The notes under the pieces: generated by a model
The model's database searches: none
What the model saw: only the letters and a program-made list of their open reading frames with translations
What the model was told of the DNA's origin: nothing
Shown here: in pieces, positions 1 through 8,648 of the stretch
How the letters are laid out: each line of letters opens with the position of its first letter
Numbering within the stretch: position 1 is the stretch's first letter
Origin: an uncultured Opitutales bacterium
GTDB lineage: Bacteria > Verrucomicrobiota > Verrucomicrobiia > Opitutales > Seribacteraceae
Direction of reading: 5' to 3'
DNA length: 46,002 nucleotides
Assembly (NCBI GenBank): GCA_905478775.1
Contig: CAJQKB010000025.1
Coordinates: 1-46,002 of the forward strand
Translations under genes and position numbers: made by a program

Positions 1-848
1 GGTGGTGGTGGAAGACTATCCAAATCAATACCATTATCAATATTTCCACCTTGCCCAGTATCACTGGAAATGGATGGGTTGCCCGACCCGCCAGAAGAAC
101 TCTCTGGATTACCTGAATTCGTTGAGGTGCGAGAGTTATAACCAGAACCGCCCGCACTAGAAGTGTTTGCTTGATTAGAAGGGAGATTAGAAATGGGCGA
201 ACTAGGATTTGCAGATATTGTCCTCCGTGGTACAAATCCAGGATAAGGAAGGCCTGGAAGCATCGCCCGGGAACTACTGCCTGAACCACCCCCCGATGAT
301 GGCCCTACCCGCGCACCGGGAAACCGATTACCGATAGGTTTATTAACTAAAAAAGAGGGAATGACAGGATTAGATCTTGGCTTAGGGGGCATCACTTTGG
401 GTATACTAGATTGGCTAACCTTAGGAATAGATTTAGGTAGCACTGGACTTCTATTACTTGAAGGCGGAAGGCTTGACCCAGATTTTGACTCGAGCAGTTT
501 CAGTTCAAAAGACTGTCCCTCATAGGAAATAGTGAGCGTTTCCGATTCTATATCAAATTCTTGAGCCAAAAAATCTTCGTAGGTTTTTTCATTAATGGTA
601 ATCCATTCGCCATGATTCACTTTTTTATTGAAGACAGAAAAGTAAACTTGGCCTTTAAGAATAAAATAACCTTTAAATTCAACCTCCTGGGCAAAGTTTG
701 GTCTGATAATTTTCTTGGGTTTAAACACTGGTTGCACTGGGGGAGGAGGTTTACGGTTTGAACCGGGTCTCAAAAATGGATTAGGCGCAACCGATCCATA
801 AATCAAGGAGCTGCACAAAAAGGCTATCCATATGGTTCTAATAATCAC
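1..848 (-). CDS. Secreted Pro/Ser/Gly-rich protein, 3' end cut by window edge
   Basis: An open frame runs leftward off the window edge. It begins with a signal-peptide-like stretch (IIRTIWIAFLCSSLIYGSVA) and a proline-rich segment. A compact beta-rich block of about 75 residues follows (FKGYFILKGQVYFSVF ... LTISYEGQSFEL), then a long low-complexity tail rich in Pro, Ser, Gly and Asn. I do not recognise the family; the block resembles small periplasmic beta domains of secretion or pilus proteins, but only loosely. The start is uncertain. GTG at 848 or TTG at 857 are in frame, while the best ribosome-binding site (AGGAG, 877-873) sits 7 nt before an out-of-frame ATG at 865 that stops after four codons. 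It lies downstream of crcB on the same strand, 39 nt or more away, and is probably co-transcribed with it. Confidence 0.6.
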   Translation of the reverse strand, partial: MIIRTIWIAFLCSSLIYGSVAPNPFLRPGSNRKPPPPVQPVFKPKKIIRPNFAQEVEFKGYFILKGQVYFSVFNKKVNHGEWITINEKTYEDFLAQEFDIESETLTISYEGQSFELKLLESKSGSSLPPSSNRSPVLPKSIPKVSQSSIPKVMPPKPRSNPVIPSFLVNKPIGNRFPGARVGPSSGGGSGSSSRAMLPGLPYPGFVPRRTISANPSSPISNLPSNQANTSSAGGSGYNSRTSTNSGNPESSSGGSGNPSISSDTGQGGNIDNGIDLDSLPPP

Positions 849-896
849 TCTTACCAATCTGCCATAAAGAATCTCCTGAAGCAAGGGACAAGAGCG

Positions 897-1268
897 TTAA
901 GAACTAGCCCAGGAGTAGAGACGGAATCCTAAGTAAATTGCCAACAGTGTACCCAAAAAATTTAATATTATATAAATAAAAGCGTTCCCCCATTGGGCAG
1001 ACTTTAAAAAATTGAGTGCATCAAGGCCAAAGGTTGAAAATGTGGTAAAGCCTCCACACAAACCAATAATCCAAAATGCACGAAACAGTTCGCTTTCACT
1101 GTTTTGCTCCCAGTGCTTGATACAAATGCCAATTAAAAAAGCCCCCAGTACGTTGACCAGTATGGTTGGCCATGGTAACCATGACCGACAGAAATAGGAA
1201 ATTAATCCACGAAGAACTGAACCAATGGATCCTCCGCTGGCCACAAGCAGGAAGAATTTCCAATCCAT
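897..1268 (-). CDS. crcB: Fluoride exporter CrcB/Fluc
   Basis: This 123-residue inner-membrane protein has four predicted helices and the CrcB hallmarks: an early GGSIGSVLRG stretch, NVLGAFLIG with the conserved Asn, and GGFTTFSTFG near residue 73. In the family these line the dual-topology fluoride channel, which works as a homodimer and lets F- leave the cytoplasm. The length is normal for a single-domain Fluc. The gene starts 33 nt after infC on the same strand, so it is probably read through from infC. I saw no fluoride riboswitch in front of it, which fits expression from the upstream gene. Function by family is secure. Confidence 0.93.
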   Translation of the reverse strand: MDWKFFLLVASGGSIGSVLRGLISYFCRSWLPWPTILVNVLGAFLIGICIKHWEQNSESELFRAFWIIGLCGGFTTFSTFGLDALNFLKSAQWGNAFIYIILNFLGTLLAIYLGFRLYSWASS

Positions 1269-1301
1269 TCTTTTGGAGGGGGTAAATTAGGAAGGAATAG
1301 A

Positions 1302-1967
1302 CTACTTTTCAGTATCCGAAGTCTCTTCTGACTCCTCTTCTTCAAAGTCTTCGCTGGAATCATCTTCTTCGTCCTCACCATCAATCTCATCAAGTGAGTT
1401 GTATTTCAGTACTCTTTGGTGCTGTGGAAGAGGTGACAAGCTCACAATAATAAATCTGCCGTTAAGCTTGGGGGTATCATCCGCCTTACCGACCCCCACT
1501 AAATCTTTTATCGCTTGTTTGACCAAGTTCATCCCAAGGTCTTTATGTTCCATTTCTCTACCACGAAACATCAAAGTAATTTTAAGCTTATTTCCTTGGT
1601 GAAGAAATTTTTCAGATCGACGAAGTTTTGTAATGTAGTCGTGTTCTTCAATCCTTGGTCTAAACTTGGCTTCCTTCACTCGCTTGGAAGTTTTTTCTTT
1701 ATTTCTCTTTTGCTTACTTAATTCGTACTTGTATTTACCAAATTCAAGGATTCGGCAAACTGGAGGCATCGCCTTTGAGGCAACTTCTACTAAATCAAGA
1801 TGGTGAGACTTGGCGATTTTAAGTGCCTCCTCTGGGGGCATGACGCCTAACATTCCACCATCAGGACCAATGACCCGAATCTCTCTTGCTCGAATCTTAT
1901 CATTCTTTCGAATGTAATCACGGTTTTGATACCGTTTTTTATTTTTTCCACTTGGTTTTTTAACCAT
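1302..1967 (-). CDS. infC: Translation initiation factor IF-3
   Basis: This is a 221-residue IF-3. The N-terminal domain (about residues 12-85) contains NDKIRAREIRVIGPDGG and the LDLVEVA stretch. The helical linker carries FGKYKYELSKQKR, and the C-terminal domain includes RPRIEEHDY and MFRGREMEHKDLG. IF-3 binds the 30S subunit, keeps it free of 50S and proofreads the initiator tRNA and start codon. After the normal end it carries about 25 extra residues that are almost all Glu, Asp and Ser (GEDEEDDSSEDFEEEE), lengthening it beyond the usual 170-180. The start is an ordinary ATG rather than the rare AUU of enterobacterial infC. The usual partners rpmI and rplT do not follow; crcB does. Confidence 0.96.
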   Translation of the reverse strand: MVKKPSGKNKKRYQNRDYIRKNDKIRAREIRVIGPDGGMLGVMPPEEALKIAKSHHLDLVEVASKAMPPVCRILEFGKYKYELSKQKRNKEKTSKRVKEAKFRPRIEEHDYITKLRRSEKFLHQGNKLKITLMFRGREMEHKDLGMNLVKQAIKDLVGVGKADDTPKLNGRFIIVSLSPLPQHQRVLKYNSLDEIDGEDEEDDSSEDFEEEESEETSDTEK

Positions 1968-2082
1968 GTGGGCTAGCTGCGATTAGAAATTGTCAAGAGT
2001 TACAAATTAATGATAATAGAATATAAAGTTTTAAATTGATAAGATTAACCCCTTTTAAGCAAGCCTATTCTTCATTTACTCA

Positions 2083-2454
2083 CTAAAGATTGAAGCTTTC
2101 ACCACAACTACAACTTGCTTTTGCATTAGGGTTAGAAAATTTAAACCCTCCGGCTACCATTTTATCGGAGTATTCTAAAGTTGTTCCCCTCAAGTATAAC
2201 GCTGTTTTGGAATCAACTAATAGTTGAACTCCCTCACTGAGCACATAAATATCTCCTTCTTTAGACTCCGCAATAAACTTCATTTTATAGGACAGTCCAT
2301 TACACCCTCCTCCTGTGATTCGAATGCGTAAATAGTCGCCCTTCCCTTCCCTTTCAATTAACTGAAAAATTTTTGTGGACGCGGAAGGAGATACTTTTAC
2401 AAGTTTTTCATTTCCTTCTCTCACCCCTGAAGGTAATTCCAAAGCAGATCGCAT
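2083..2454 (-). CDS. A-type iron-sulfur carrier (HesB/IscA/ErpA family)
   Basis: This 123-residue protein has the three conserved cysteines of A-type carriers: Cys51 in GGGCNGLSY, and Cys115 and Cys117 in the C-terminal CSCGESF. In the family these bind Fe or a [2Fe-2S]/[4Fe-4S] cluster that is passed to apo-enzymes in the cytoplasm. The N-terminus is some 15 residues longer than the shortest members. No isc or suf genes are adjacent, so whether it behaves as ErpA, IscA or SufA cannot be told here. It lies 48 nt downstream of lpxA on the same strand and is followed by a 115-nt gap before infC. Confidence 0.93.
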   Translation of the reverse strand: MRSALELPSGVREGNEKLVKVSPSASTKIFQLIEREGKGDYLRIRITGGGCNGLSYKMKFIAESKEGDIYVLSEGVQLLVDSKTALYLRGTTLEYSDKMVAGGFKFSNPNAKASCSCGESFNL

Positions 2455-2502
2455 AACTAATCTATAATAGGAGAAGAGATAAAGTACAACATGTTTAGAT
2501 TG

Positions 2503-3300
2503 CTATGCCTGGGATTTGCTTTTCACAAAGCCGCGCCCCTCCAGTAAAAAGAATTCAACAAACTCTTTTGCCAGAGTACTGGAAGAAATAATACTGTCCT
2601 CCAGGCAATTTTTGGCACTAAGTGATGGGTTTCCCCTTTTCAATAAAACCGATCGGTAAGCATGCTTTAAGGCTTTTGTATCTTCATTCGAAATCTGTCT
2701 TCTTTTCATACCAATTAAATTGAGGCCATAGGCTAAATTACGCCCAGAAATAGTAAGATGGGGAGGAACATCCTTAGAAATCTCTGCCAATCCGCCAATC
2801 ATTACTCCCTGCCCAATTCGCACAAATTGATGAACACCCGCACCACCGCCGATAAATGTATGATCACCAATGGATACATGACCTCCAATCAATGCTCCAT
2901 TTGCTAAGATTACCTCCTCACCAAGATTTCCATCATGTCCTATATGAGAATATCCCATTAAGTATGATTTTGACCCAATGTGAGTTACTCCGCCTGCATA
3001 GATCGAACGATGAATCGTAACTCCTTCTCCCACCCGAACATTATCTCCCACCTGAACGTGAGACTGGATTGAAGAATCAAAGCTTAGATGCTGGGGGTCG
3101 CCACCAATTACTGCAAAATGGCCAACCTTGATCTCTTTTCCTAAAATTGTCCACTTTTTGATAATGGCATGGGCTTCAATCTCACAATTACTTCCCATTT
3201 CTACTCCTTCCTCAATAATTGCATACGGGCCTACCGTGCAACCTTCGCCAAGCTTTGCAAGAGGATCCACAATGGAGGTTGGATGAATAGAATTTGTCAT
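2503..3300 (-). CDS. lpxA: Acyl-ACP--UDP-N-acetylglucosamine O-acyltransferase
   Basis: This enzyme adds the first 3-hydroxyacyl chain to UDP-GlcNAc at the start of lipid A synthesis. The 265-residue protein is the usual length. Residues 1-190 are left-handed beta-helix hexapeptide repeats (IHPTSIVDPLAKLGEG and onward), with the LpxA-specific GGDPQHL loop and the catalytic His122 in SHIGHDG, matching E. coli His125. The C-terminal helical domain begins at NLIGMKRR. It shows that the host makes lipopolysaccharide and has an outer membrane. It starts 6 nt after the preceding unknown gene, so the two are surely one transcript. Confidence 0.96.
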   Translation of the reverse strand: MTNSIHPTSIVDPLAKLGEGCTVGPYAIIEEGVEMGSNCEIEAHAIIKKWTILGKEIKVGHFAVIGGDPQHLSFDSSIQSHVQVGDNVRVGEGVTIHRSIYAGGVTHIGSKSYLMGYSHIGHDGNLGEEVILANGALIGGHVSIGDHTFIGGGAGVHQFVRIGQGVMIGGLAEISKDVPPHLTISGRNLAYGLNLIGMKRRQISNEDTKALKHAYRSVLLKRGNPSLSAKNCLEDSIISSSTLAKEFVEFFLLEGRGFVKSKSQA

Positions 3301-3306
3301 TAGTTA

Positions 3307-3909
3307 TTAAAACATTTCAAGCTGCGGTTCTTTAGTAAGTTCGTAGGCTTTTAATAATTTTAAGACCTGAAAAAATGGTTTTCCCGGATAACTCTTACCC
3401 GGTTCGGATTGTCTAAGTAAATTTTCAAGCATAGATCGTAATGTCAACACACCATCCACGCCAATTCCCTGAAGCATGGTAAGAACGTCACTTAATTTAG
3501 CTTCATTTCGAGGGAGTGCTGGAACAATCAAGAGACGAGAAAATGCCCCCATTCCACTTTCTGCAAGTTCAGGGCCTGGATTAAAAGCAGACTGAATCCT
3601 ATTTTCTTTTACCTCTTTTTTAAAAAACTTTACTAATAATCCATCATTATCAAGCATTCCATTTACAAATTCTGAATTCCCCCACCCAATTGAAGAAACT
3701 AACGCGGATCGAATTTTAATGAGGTCACCGGTGTATAAACGAAGGCCAAGAGAGGCAGAATTTTCTGAAACAGCAGGATTAAAAATAGCCAGAGTCATTA
3801 CAGATTCCGGTTTTTTTCGTACTGTAACGGACTCCACTCGACCTGCTTGGCGAACCAGAAAGCCATTACTTTCGAAGTAAGCTTCCATCAAGTCGTGTTC
3901 AATATCCAT
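3307..3909 (-). CDS. Conserved hypothetical protein between aroB and lpxA
   Basis: This 200-residue soluble protein has no signal peptide or membrane helix. I do not recognise a catalytic motif. The N-terminal half (MDIEHDLMEAYFESNGFLVRQ...) looks like a small nuclease-like alpha/beta fold in which residues such as the PAVSENSASLGLRLYTGDL stretch could sit, but this is only an impression. The C-terminal quarter (VLTMLQGIGVDGVLTLRSMLENLL) is helical. I chose ATG at 3909. A longer frame opens with TTG at 3948 but overlaps aroB by 25 nt. It lies 14 nt downstream of aroB and 6 nt upstream of lpxA, so it is part of the housekeeping operon. Role unknown. Confidence 0.75.
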   Translation of the reverse strand: MDIEHDLMEAYFESNGFLVRQAGRVESVTVRKKPESVMTLAIFNPAVSENSASLGLRLYTGDLIKIRSALVSSIGWGNSEFVNGMLDNDGLLVKFFKKEVKENRIQSAFNPGPELAESGMGAFSRLLIVPALPRNEAKLSDVLTMLQGIGVDGVLTLRSMLENLLRQSEPGKSYPGKPFFQVLKLLKAYELTKEPQLEMF

Positions 3910-3923
3910 TGAAATAAAAAAGG

Positions 3924-5030
3924 TTAAGTCGCCCCCACCGACTTCCAAACTTCAACTACATCAGCTTCAGATATATCGGAAGTAACAGATGAATCACCCA
4001 ATTTCTTAAGCATAACAAAACGAATTTTCCCTGCCGATACTTTTTTATCTGATTGCATAGCATTCATAAGCTCAGAAATTGCTAAACTTGAATTAAGCTG
4101 AATTGGTAATTGATAAGATTGAAGTAGAGATTCCAAAGATGACTCGTCCTGACTGGTACAATAATCTCTCCGTCTCGATAAACGAAGGGCACAGACTAAA
4201 CCAATGGAAACCGCTTCCCCGTGAAGATATTTCCCGTACCCCGACACTGCTTCGATTGCATGGGCAAAAGTATGGCCAAGGTTGAGCAGTGCACGTCCCC
4301 CCTGCGCACCATCCGTTTCACGTTCATCATCTTCAACAATTCTGGCTTTGTCCAAGCAACAGGATTCTATAATTCCTGGCAGTTCTTCTGATTCCGAGTG
4401 AAGGGGTGAGGAAAAGGAAAGAAGGCGAGTAAAAAGTTCCTTATTTCCAAGAAGTCCATATTTAATAACCTCCGCCATACCAGCAGAAAATTCTCGATTT
4501 GGTAACGACTTCAAACAGTCCAGGTCAATAAAAACAGCCTTGGGTTGATGAAATGCTCCAACTAAATTCTTACCCGCTTTTAAATTGATCCCCGTTTTCC
4601 CTCCGACTGAACTATCCACCATTGCCAGTAAGGTAGAAGGTACTTGATAAAAATCAATTCCTCTCAAATAAGAAGCGGCGGCGAACCCCGCAAGGTCTCC
4701 AGTTACTCCACCACCAAGCGCGAACAGGATTCCCGATCGATCGATCCCTTGATCGGCAAGAAAATTCCAAATATTGGACAAATGCTCGATTGACTTGGTC
4801 GTTTCTCCACTCGGTAAATTTAAATGAGGAACGGAATTAAGAAATTCGCTGGCAAATAAAGGTGCTTTTTTTATTAATCCACTATCCGTTATTGAAACCA
4901 CTTTTTTACCTTGGCCCAAGTATTTACTGGATGCCTGGTTAATCAAGGATCCTAAATCCCGACCAATATAAATCGGGTAGGACCGTTCACCAAGCCCTAC
5001 ATTTAAAGTCTTGAGTACATTTTCACTCAT
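3924..5030 (-). CDS. aroB: 3-dehydroquinate synthase
   Basis: AroB converts DAHP to 3-dehydroquinate, the second step of the shikimate pathway, using NAD+ and a divalent metal. At 368 residues it is full length. Diagnostic segments are ALGGGVTGDLAGFAAA with the NAD-binding glycines, QVPSTLLAMVDSSVGGKTG, the KNLVGAFHQP loop, and the metal ligands in AEVIKYG, LNLGHTFAHAIE and YLHGEAVSIG. It lies 31 nt downstream of ftsY and upstream of the unknown gene at 3307, all on the minus strand. Nothing unusual was noticed. Confidence 0.97.
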   Translation of the reverse strand: MSENVLKTLNVGLGERSYPIYIGRDLGSLINQASSKYLGQGKKVVSITDSGLIKKAPLFASEFLNSVPHLNLPSGETTKSIEHLSNIWNFLADQGIDRSGILFALGGGVTGDLAGFAAASYLRGIDFYQVPSTLLAMVDSSVGGKTGINLKAGKNLVGAFHQPKAVFIDLDCLKSLPNREFSAGMAEVIKYGLLGNKELFTRLLSFSSPLHSESEELPGIIESCCLDKARIVEDDERETDGAQGGRALLNLGHTFAHAIEAVSGYGKYLHGEAVSIGLVCALRLSRRRDYCTSQDESSLESLLQSYQLPIQLNSSLAISELMNAMQSDKKVSAGKIRFVMLKKLGDSSVTSDISEADVVEVWKSVGAT

Positions 5031-5061
5031 TATTGCTTTGTTATTCTAATCAAAGGAAAGA

Positions 5062-6000
5062 TTAATTGACGGATTCCATTTTTACATCAGGTAAGATGGA
5101 GTCTAAATACTGCTCTATTGAAAAGGGTTGCAAATCATCGGCAGACTCACCCAGTCCAACATAAAATATTGGAATTTTAAGCTCTCGGTAAATTGCCACT
5201 AATGCCCCCCCTTTTGAAGATCCATCTAGCTTAGTTACTACTAAACCAGTAATACCAAATTTTTCATTAAAGACACGGGCTTGTTCAATTCCATTTATTC
5301 CCGTTGATCCATCCACAACCAACCAAGAATGATGGGGTGCCTGCTCATTTCGTTTTCCAAGCACTCTCTTCATCTTGGCTAATTCATCCATTAAGCCTTC
5401 TTTCACATGAAGCCGGCCAGCGGTATCAATAATAACTAAGTCATACCCACGAGATTCGCCTGCAGAATAAGCATCAAATGCAACCGCGGCAGAGTCTGCA
5501 CCATGATGACCGGAAACAACCTCTAACTCCAAACGGTCTGCCCATGCCTTTAATTGCTCGGTCGCAGCAGCACGAAAAGTATCACAGGCTCCGAGAATTA
5601 CCTTCCTCCCTGCCGTCTTTAATTGATAACCCAATTTTGCGCAAGTGGTAGTTTTACCGGAACCATTGACTCCAATTAAACAAAGAACCTCAGGTTTGTT
5701 GACCGAGTTGCCTAAATTATCAACCCCCTCTGCCCCCTCCAAAGTGGTACGCAAAACCTTACGGGCAATCTCCCCGACTCCTTCTGCTCTGAGTTCTCTG
5801 TCAGTTCGATGAGCTTCTCGGATAGAGTCTAAAATCTCTTCTGTTGTCTCGACCCCAAAATCACTCCCATAAAATGCCTCTTCAATTTCAAGCAAGCTAT
5901 CTTCATCGACCCTTCCCTTCCCAGAAAGAGTATCAAAAGCACCATGTATAAGAGAAGCCCCTTTTTGAAATCCTTTTTTAAATTTTGAAAAAATTCCCAT
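5062..6000 (-). CDS. ftsY: Signal recognition particle receptor FtsY
   Basis: FtsY is the membrane-associated SRP receptor GTPase that docks ribosome-SRP complexes for co-translational insertion. The 312-residue protein contains only the NG domain, without the long acidic A domain of E. coli. The GTPase motifs are GVNGSGKTTTCAKLG (G1), DTFRAAATEQL, DTAGRL (G3) and TKLDGSSKGG (G4), followed by the closing GLGESADDLQPF. A short basic amphipathic N-terminus (MGIFSKFKKGFQKG) could serve as the lipid-binding helix. I chose ATG at 6000. A start at 6042 would add a non-conserved stretch and overlap the upstream gene. No clear ribosome-binding site precedes it. Confidence 0.96.
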   Translation of the reverse strand: MGIFSKFKKGFQKGASLIHGAFDTLSGKGRVDEDSLLEIEEAFYGSDFGVETTEEILDSIREAHRTDRELRAEGVGEIARKVLRTTLEGAEGVDNLGNSVNKPEVLCLIGVNGSGKTTTCAKLGYQLKTAGRKVILGACDTFRAAATEQLKAWADRLELEVVSGHHGADSAAVAFDAYSAGESRGYDLVIIDTAGRLHVKEGLMDELAKMKRVLGKRNEQAPHHSWLVVDGSTGINGIEQARVFNEKFGITGLVVTKLDGSSKGGALVAIYRELKIPIFYVGLGESADDLQPFSIEQYLDSILPDVKMESVN

Positions 6001-6011
6001 TCGTTTGTCTT

Positions 6012-6587
6012 TTATTTGGGCTGTATGAGCAGGGTGCAGCAAGAATACTCCACCATTTGATTAGTGCAACAGTCCTTCACTTCAAAAAGTTGAATTGTCA
6101 GTATGATTAAACGATCACTCAGATCCCATGTGTCAGTCAGATAACCTCCTTCGTCATTTAGGGGAACATCATTCAAATTGGGGAAATCTCGATGTTCTCT
6201 CTTTACTCCGTATGTTTTTATTACCATTTCCCTGAGGTTTTCCCATTGAGGCTGAACCACATCTTCATAAAATGAAAATTGCCAACCTTTCTGCCCTTCA
6301 ATCAAACAAAACTTGAGCTTATCTTTTTTTAATTTTGCCGCGAGTGAATATCGGAAATTATTCAATCGAAGTGTGCATTTAACCAATTCCTTATCCCGTT
6401 CCTCGTAAATTTGTAAAAAGCCTCCCTCTCGAAGCTTTTTCATAACAACTTCGCGAGAATCCTCTTTTTTTAAACTAAAATAAACAAAATCCGTATCCAA
6501 TTTTGCAAATTGAGGAAGGTCTTTAACGCCCCCAAGCAAAGGAATTAGTTCGAATAAAAAACAAAGTAAAAAAAAGCAAGCTTTCAT
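6012..6587 (-). CDS. Small secreted protein of unknown function
   Basis: A 191-residue protein with an N-terminal hydrophobic signal sequence (ACFFLLCFLFELIPLLGG), so it is likely exported. The mature part is charged and mixed alpha/beta (VKCTLRLNNFRYSLAAKLKKDKLKFCLIEG). A cysteine-rich end (KDCCTNQMVEYSCC) could form disulfides outside the cytoplasm. No family is recognised. It stops 11 nt before the chosen ftsY start and begins 36 nt after the toroid gene at 6624, placing it inside the same minus-strand run. It may be lineage-specific. Confidence 0.65.
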   Translation of the reverse strand: MKACFFLLCFLFELIPLLGGVKDLPQFAKLDTDFVYFSLKKEDSREVVMKKLREGGFLQIYEERDKELVKCTLRLNNFRYSLAAKLKKDKLKFCLIEGQKGWQFSFYEDVVQPQWENLREMVIKTYGVKREHRDFPNLNDVPLNDEGGYLTDTWDLSDRLIILTIQLFEVKDCCTNQMVEYSCCTLLIQPK

Positions 6588-6623
6588 CGTACAATGAGTG
6601 TAATAACAGAAGAAAGGGAATAA

Positions 6624-7772
6624 TTAGAGGCTGTAATAAACTCTTTCCAAAGCAAGTAATGCATAGGAGGAAACCAAAATTGGGTCTCTTTCCCACCATC
6701 TTCCATTTTCATTCAACCAGTATCCAGCAGGATTCTGTTTATTCAATAACTCTAAAGCCAATTCTTTTCGCCAATCTTTCTTTTTTCCTTCCTTATCTAA
6801 CACAGTCTCGACTCCGCTCAAAGAAAGAGCTTTCGCCATTGTATGGTAATAATAATATAAACCTTGCTGCCCCATCCCAGGGTTTTCTGTTATATCGTAA
6901 TTTTCCTCCAACCATTTCCGAACCGCTTGTAAGCGAGGATCAGAAGTGTCCATTTCGGCGTAAATAAAGCTAAGCAATCCCGCATAACTCATGCTGCCAT
7001 AAGAGCGTAATGCTACTGAACCATTCTCCCCCTCTCTTTCCCCTGCCATACTGCTTCCTGGGAAATAAACGAACCCCCCTTTATCTTCAGCATGTTCGCT
7101 CACCCATTTTTCTTTATTCGTAGCGGATAAGTTTTGACATTTACTCACAAAAGAAATCGCGGCATCCCAATCTAAGTCTAGATTCTCACCCTCTTTAGGT
7201 TGGAGTGATTTTTTGGCATAAAAAAGAGCTTCCATCGCCAGATGGGTATTGGAAAGATCGGAATGTGCCCAACGGGATCCGTACCCTACTCCTCCATCGA
7301 ATGTATTATCCTCCACCCCTTTTTGATCAAAATCTGATTGTTGATTGATAAGAAAACGCCTCGCGGTTTGAATAATTTTCTCATATTCGGGATTCTTAGA
7401 CTGTAATAATGCCATCATGCAAATGGAGGTATTGTAACAAGCCAAGCCCTTTCCGTATATTCCTCCATCGGATTGAACCTTTGAGAGTAAAAATGAAAAG
7501 CCTTTCATTTGATTGGCAGAATATTGGGCCACAACCAACTCATCTGGATGCCCCATAGTTGCACGAAGTGCGAGAGCAGTTAAAGCAGGGTAATCTGCTT
7601 CTCCCCAATGACCTGAACTCCCGTTTTGTTCCTGGTTAAGCCACTTCACTCCCTTTCCAATGGCCCGCTCAATCTCTAATTTTATCGAGGTAGATTGATC
7701 GGCAAGTAAAGGAGTAAACCCGCAGGCAAAGAAAAATAAACTTACTCGAAAAAAACCTTTTATTGTATTCAT
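6624..7772 (-). CDS. Secreted squalene-cyclase/prenyltransferase-repeat (alpha/alpha toroid) protein
   Basis: This 382-residue protein has a signal peptide (about residues 1-24) followed by one alpha/alpha-toroid domain made of repeats of the squalene-cyclase/prenyltransferase type: AIGKGVKWLNQEQ...GHWG, NTSICMMALLQ, GGVGYGSRWAHSDLSNTHLAMEALF, and a closing QNPAGYWLNENGRWW segment. The catalytic DxDD motif of squalene-hopene cyclase is absent; the aligned position reads AHSDLSN. It is therefore more likely a binding or scaffold domain than a terpene cyclase. Three other toroid proteins are encoded in this window; unlike the two at 8649 and 10239 this one has no membrane-anchor module. It sits between a YdjY-domain gene and a small secreted protein. 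Confidence 0.85.
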   Translation of the reverse strand: MNTIKGFFRVSLFFFACGFTPLLADQSTSIKLEIERAIGKGVKWLNQEQNGSSGHWGEADYPALTALALRATMGHPDELVVAQYSANQMKGFSFLLSKVQSDGGIYGKGLACYNTSICMMALLQSKNPEYEKIIQTARRFLINQQSDFDQKGVEDNTFDGGVGYGSRWAHSDLSNTHLAMEALFYAKKSLQPKEGENLDLDWDAAISFVSKCQNLSATNKEKWVSEHAEDKGGFVYFPGSSMAGEREGENGSVALRSYGSMSYAGLLSFIYAEMDTSDPRLQAVRKWLEENYDITENPGMGQQGLYYYYHTMAKALSLSGVETVLDKEGKKKDWRKELALELLNKQNPAGYWLNENGRWWERDPILVSSYALLALERVYYSL

Positions 7773-7802
7773 AATTTATCTTCTAAAAATAACTCAAAAC
7801 CT

Positions 7803-8513
7803 TTATTGAGGCAAGTGGAAGCGAATCAAAACAGGCAATTCCAAAGGAGGCATCTCTTGCTTATTTGCGATCCATACATCGTCATTCGAGCTATCGTAGT
7901 CACTGTTATTCATAACGGCACTTTCATCGGCGTAGATCGCAAGAATAGAACCCGAAGATTCCGCCAAAAAAGTTCCTTCTATCATTTTGGAACCGGTAAA
8001 AATAAATGATTTCTTTTCTATCGGTCCATTTCTATTCTGGTTAATCGATAATTTCTCTATTTCTTTTTCATAATTTGTTCCGTTTATTTCCCACGAAACT
8101 AAAATTTCAAAGCAATTCTCAGAATAATCGATGGATTTTGGATCATCACTCCATAAATTCTGAAAGAAGCCTTCGACGGGCTTGAACTTGAGAAGCAAGA
8201 GCGAGGTGTGAAAAATTTGCGGTCTTACTGAAGTACGAAAGAGGGATTCATGAATCTTTCCATCTTCATGAACCACCCCATACTCTACCAGCCCATTGAC
8301 TTGATTTGAAATTGCAGGAATTGAAACAGAATTGGATTTACGATCAATTATAATCCCGCCGAAATCATAAATTCCCTCTTTTACTTTTTTGATCGCCGGT
8401 AAATTACTGGCATTATCCTCCGCAATTAATGAATTCGAAGAAGCCACTGTAAAAAATAAAATAGTAATTAAAAAATTTCTACCAAAACTAAAGTTTGAAA
8501 AAAGTGTTACCAT
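7803..8513 (-). CDS. Secreted YdjY-domain protein
   Basis: A 236-residue exported protein: signal peptide about residues 1-31 (NFLITILFFTVASSNSLIAED), then a domain whose core VNGLVEYGVVHEDGKIHESLFRT matches the YdjY-type pattern (EY-hs-GKxHESLx-T), known in PVC and Planctomycetes secreted proteins but without an established biochemical role. I chose ATG at 8513. The longer frame from 8606 would put 31 non-conserved residues before the signal peptide. It is the first gene of the minus-strand run and is divergent from the toroid gene at 8649, with 135 nt between them that must carry both promoters. It ends 30 nt before the secreted toroid gene. Confidence 0.8.
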   Translation of the reverse strand: MVTLFSNFSFGRNFLITILFFTVASSNSLIAEDNASNLPAIKKVKEGIYDFGGIIIDRKSNSVSIPAISNQVNGLVEYGVVHEDGKIHESLFRTSVRPQIFHTSLLLLKFKPVEGFFQNLWSDDPKSIDYSENCFEILVSWEINGTNYEKEIEKLSINQNRNGPIEKKSFIFTGSKMIEGTFLAESSGSILAIYADESAVMNNSDYDSSNDDVWIANKQEMPPLELPVLIRFHLPQ

Positions 8514-8648
8514 CTTGCTAACAACATAATTTAAGTGTGCTCGGTTCAAAAGGAAAGAATTTAATAGAAATAAATATTCCTGCATACTTGACCTTATCCC
8601 ATTCATGTTTCATGTTGAAAATGCTCTTTTTTATATATTTTTACAATT

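Noticed and set aside
1269-1301. Fluoride riboswitch before crcB
   Set aside because: The 33-nt gap is too short and has no fold like the fluoride aptamer.
1967-2005. TTGACA 23 nt before the infC ATG as a promoter
   Set aside because: No acceptable -10 box follows at 16-18 nt (it would be GCCCAC).
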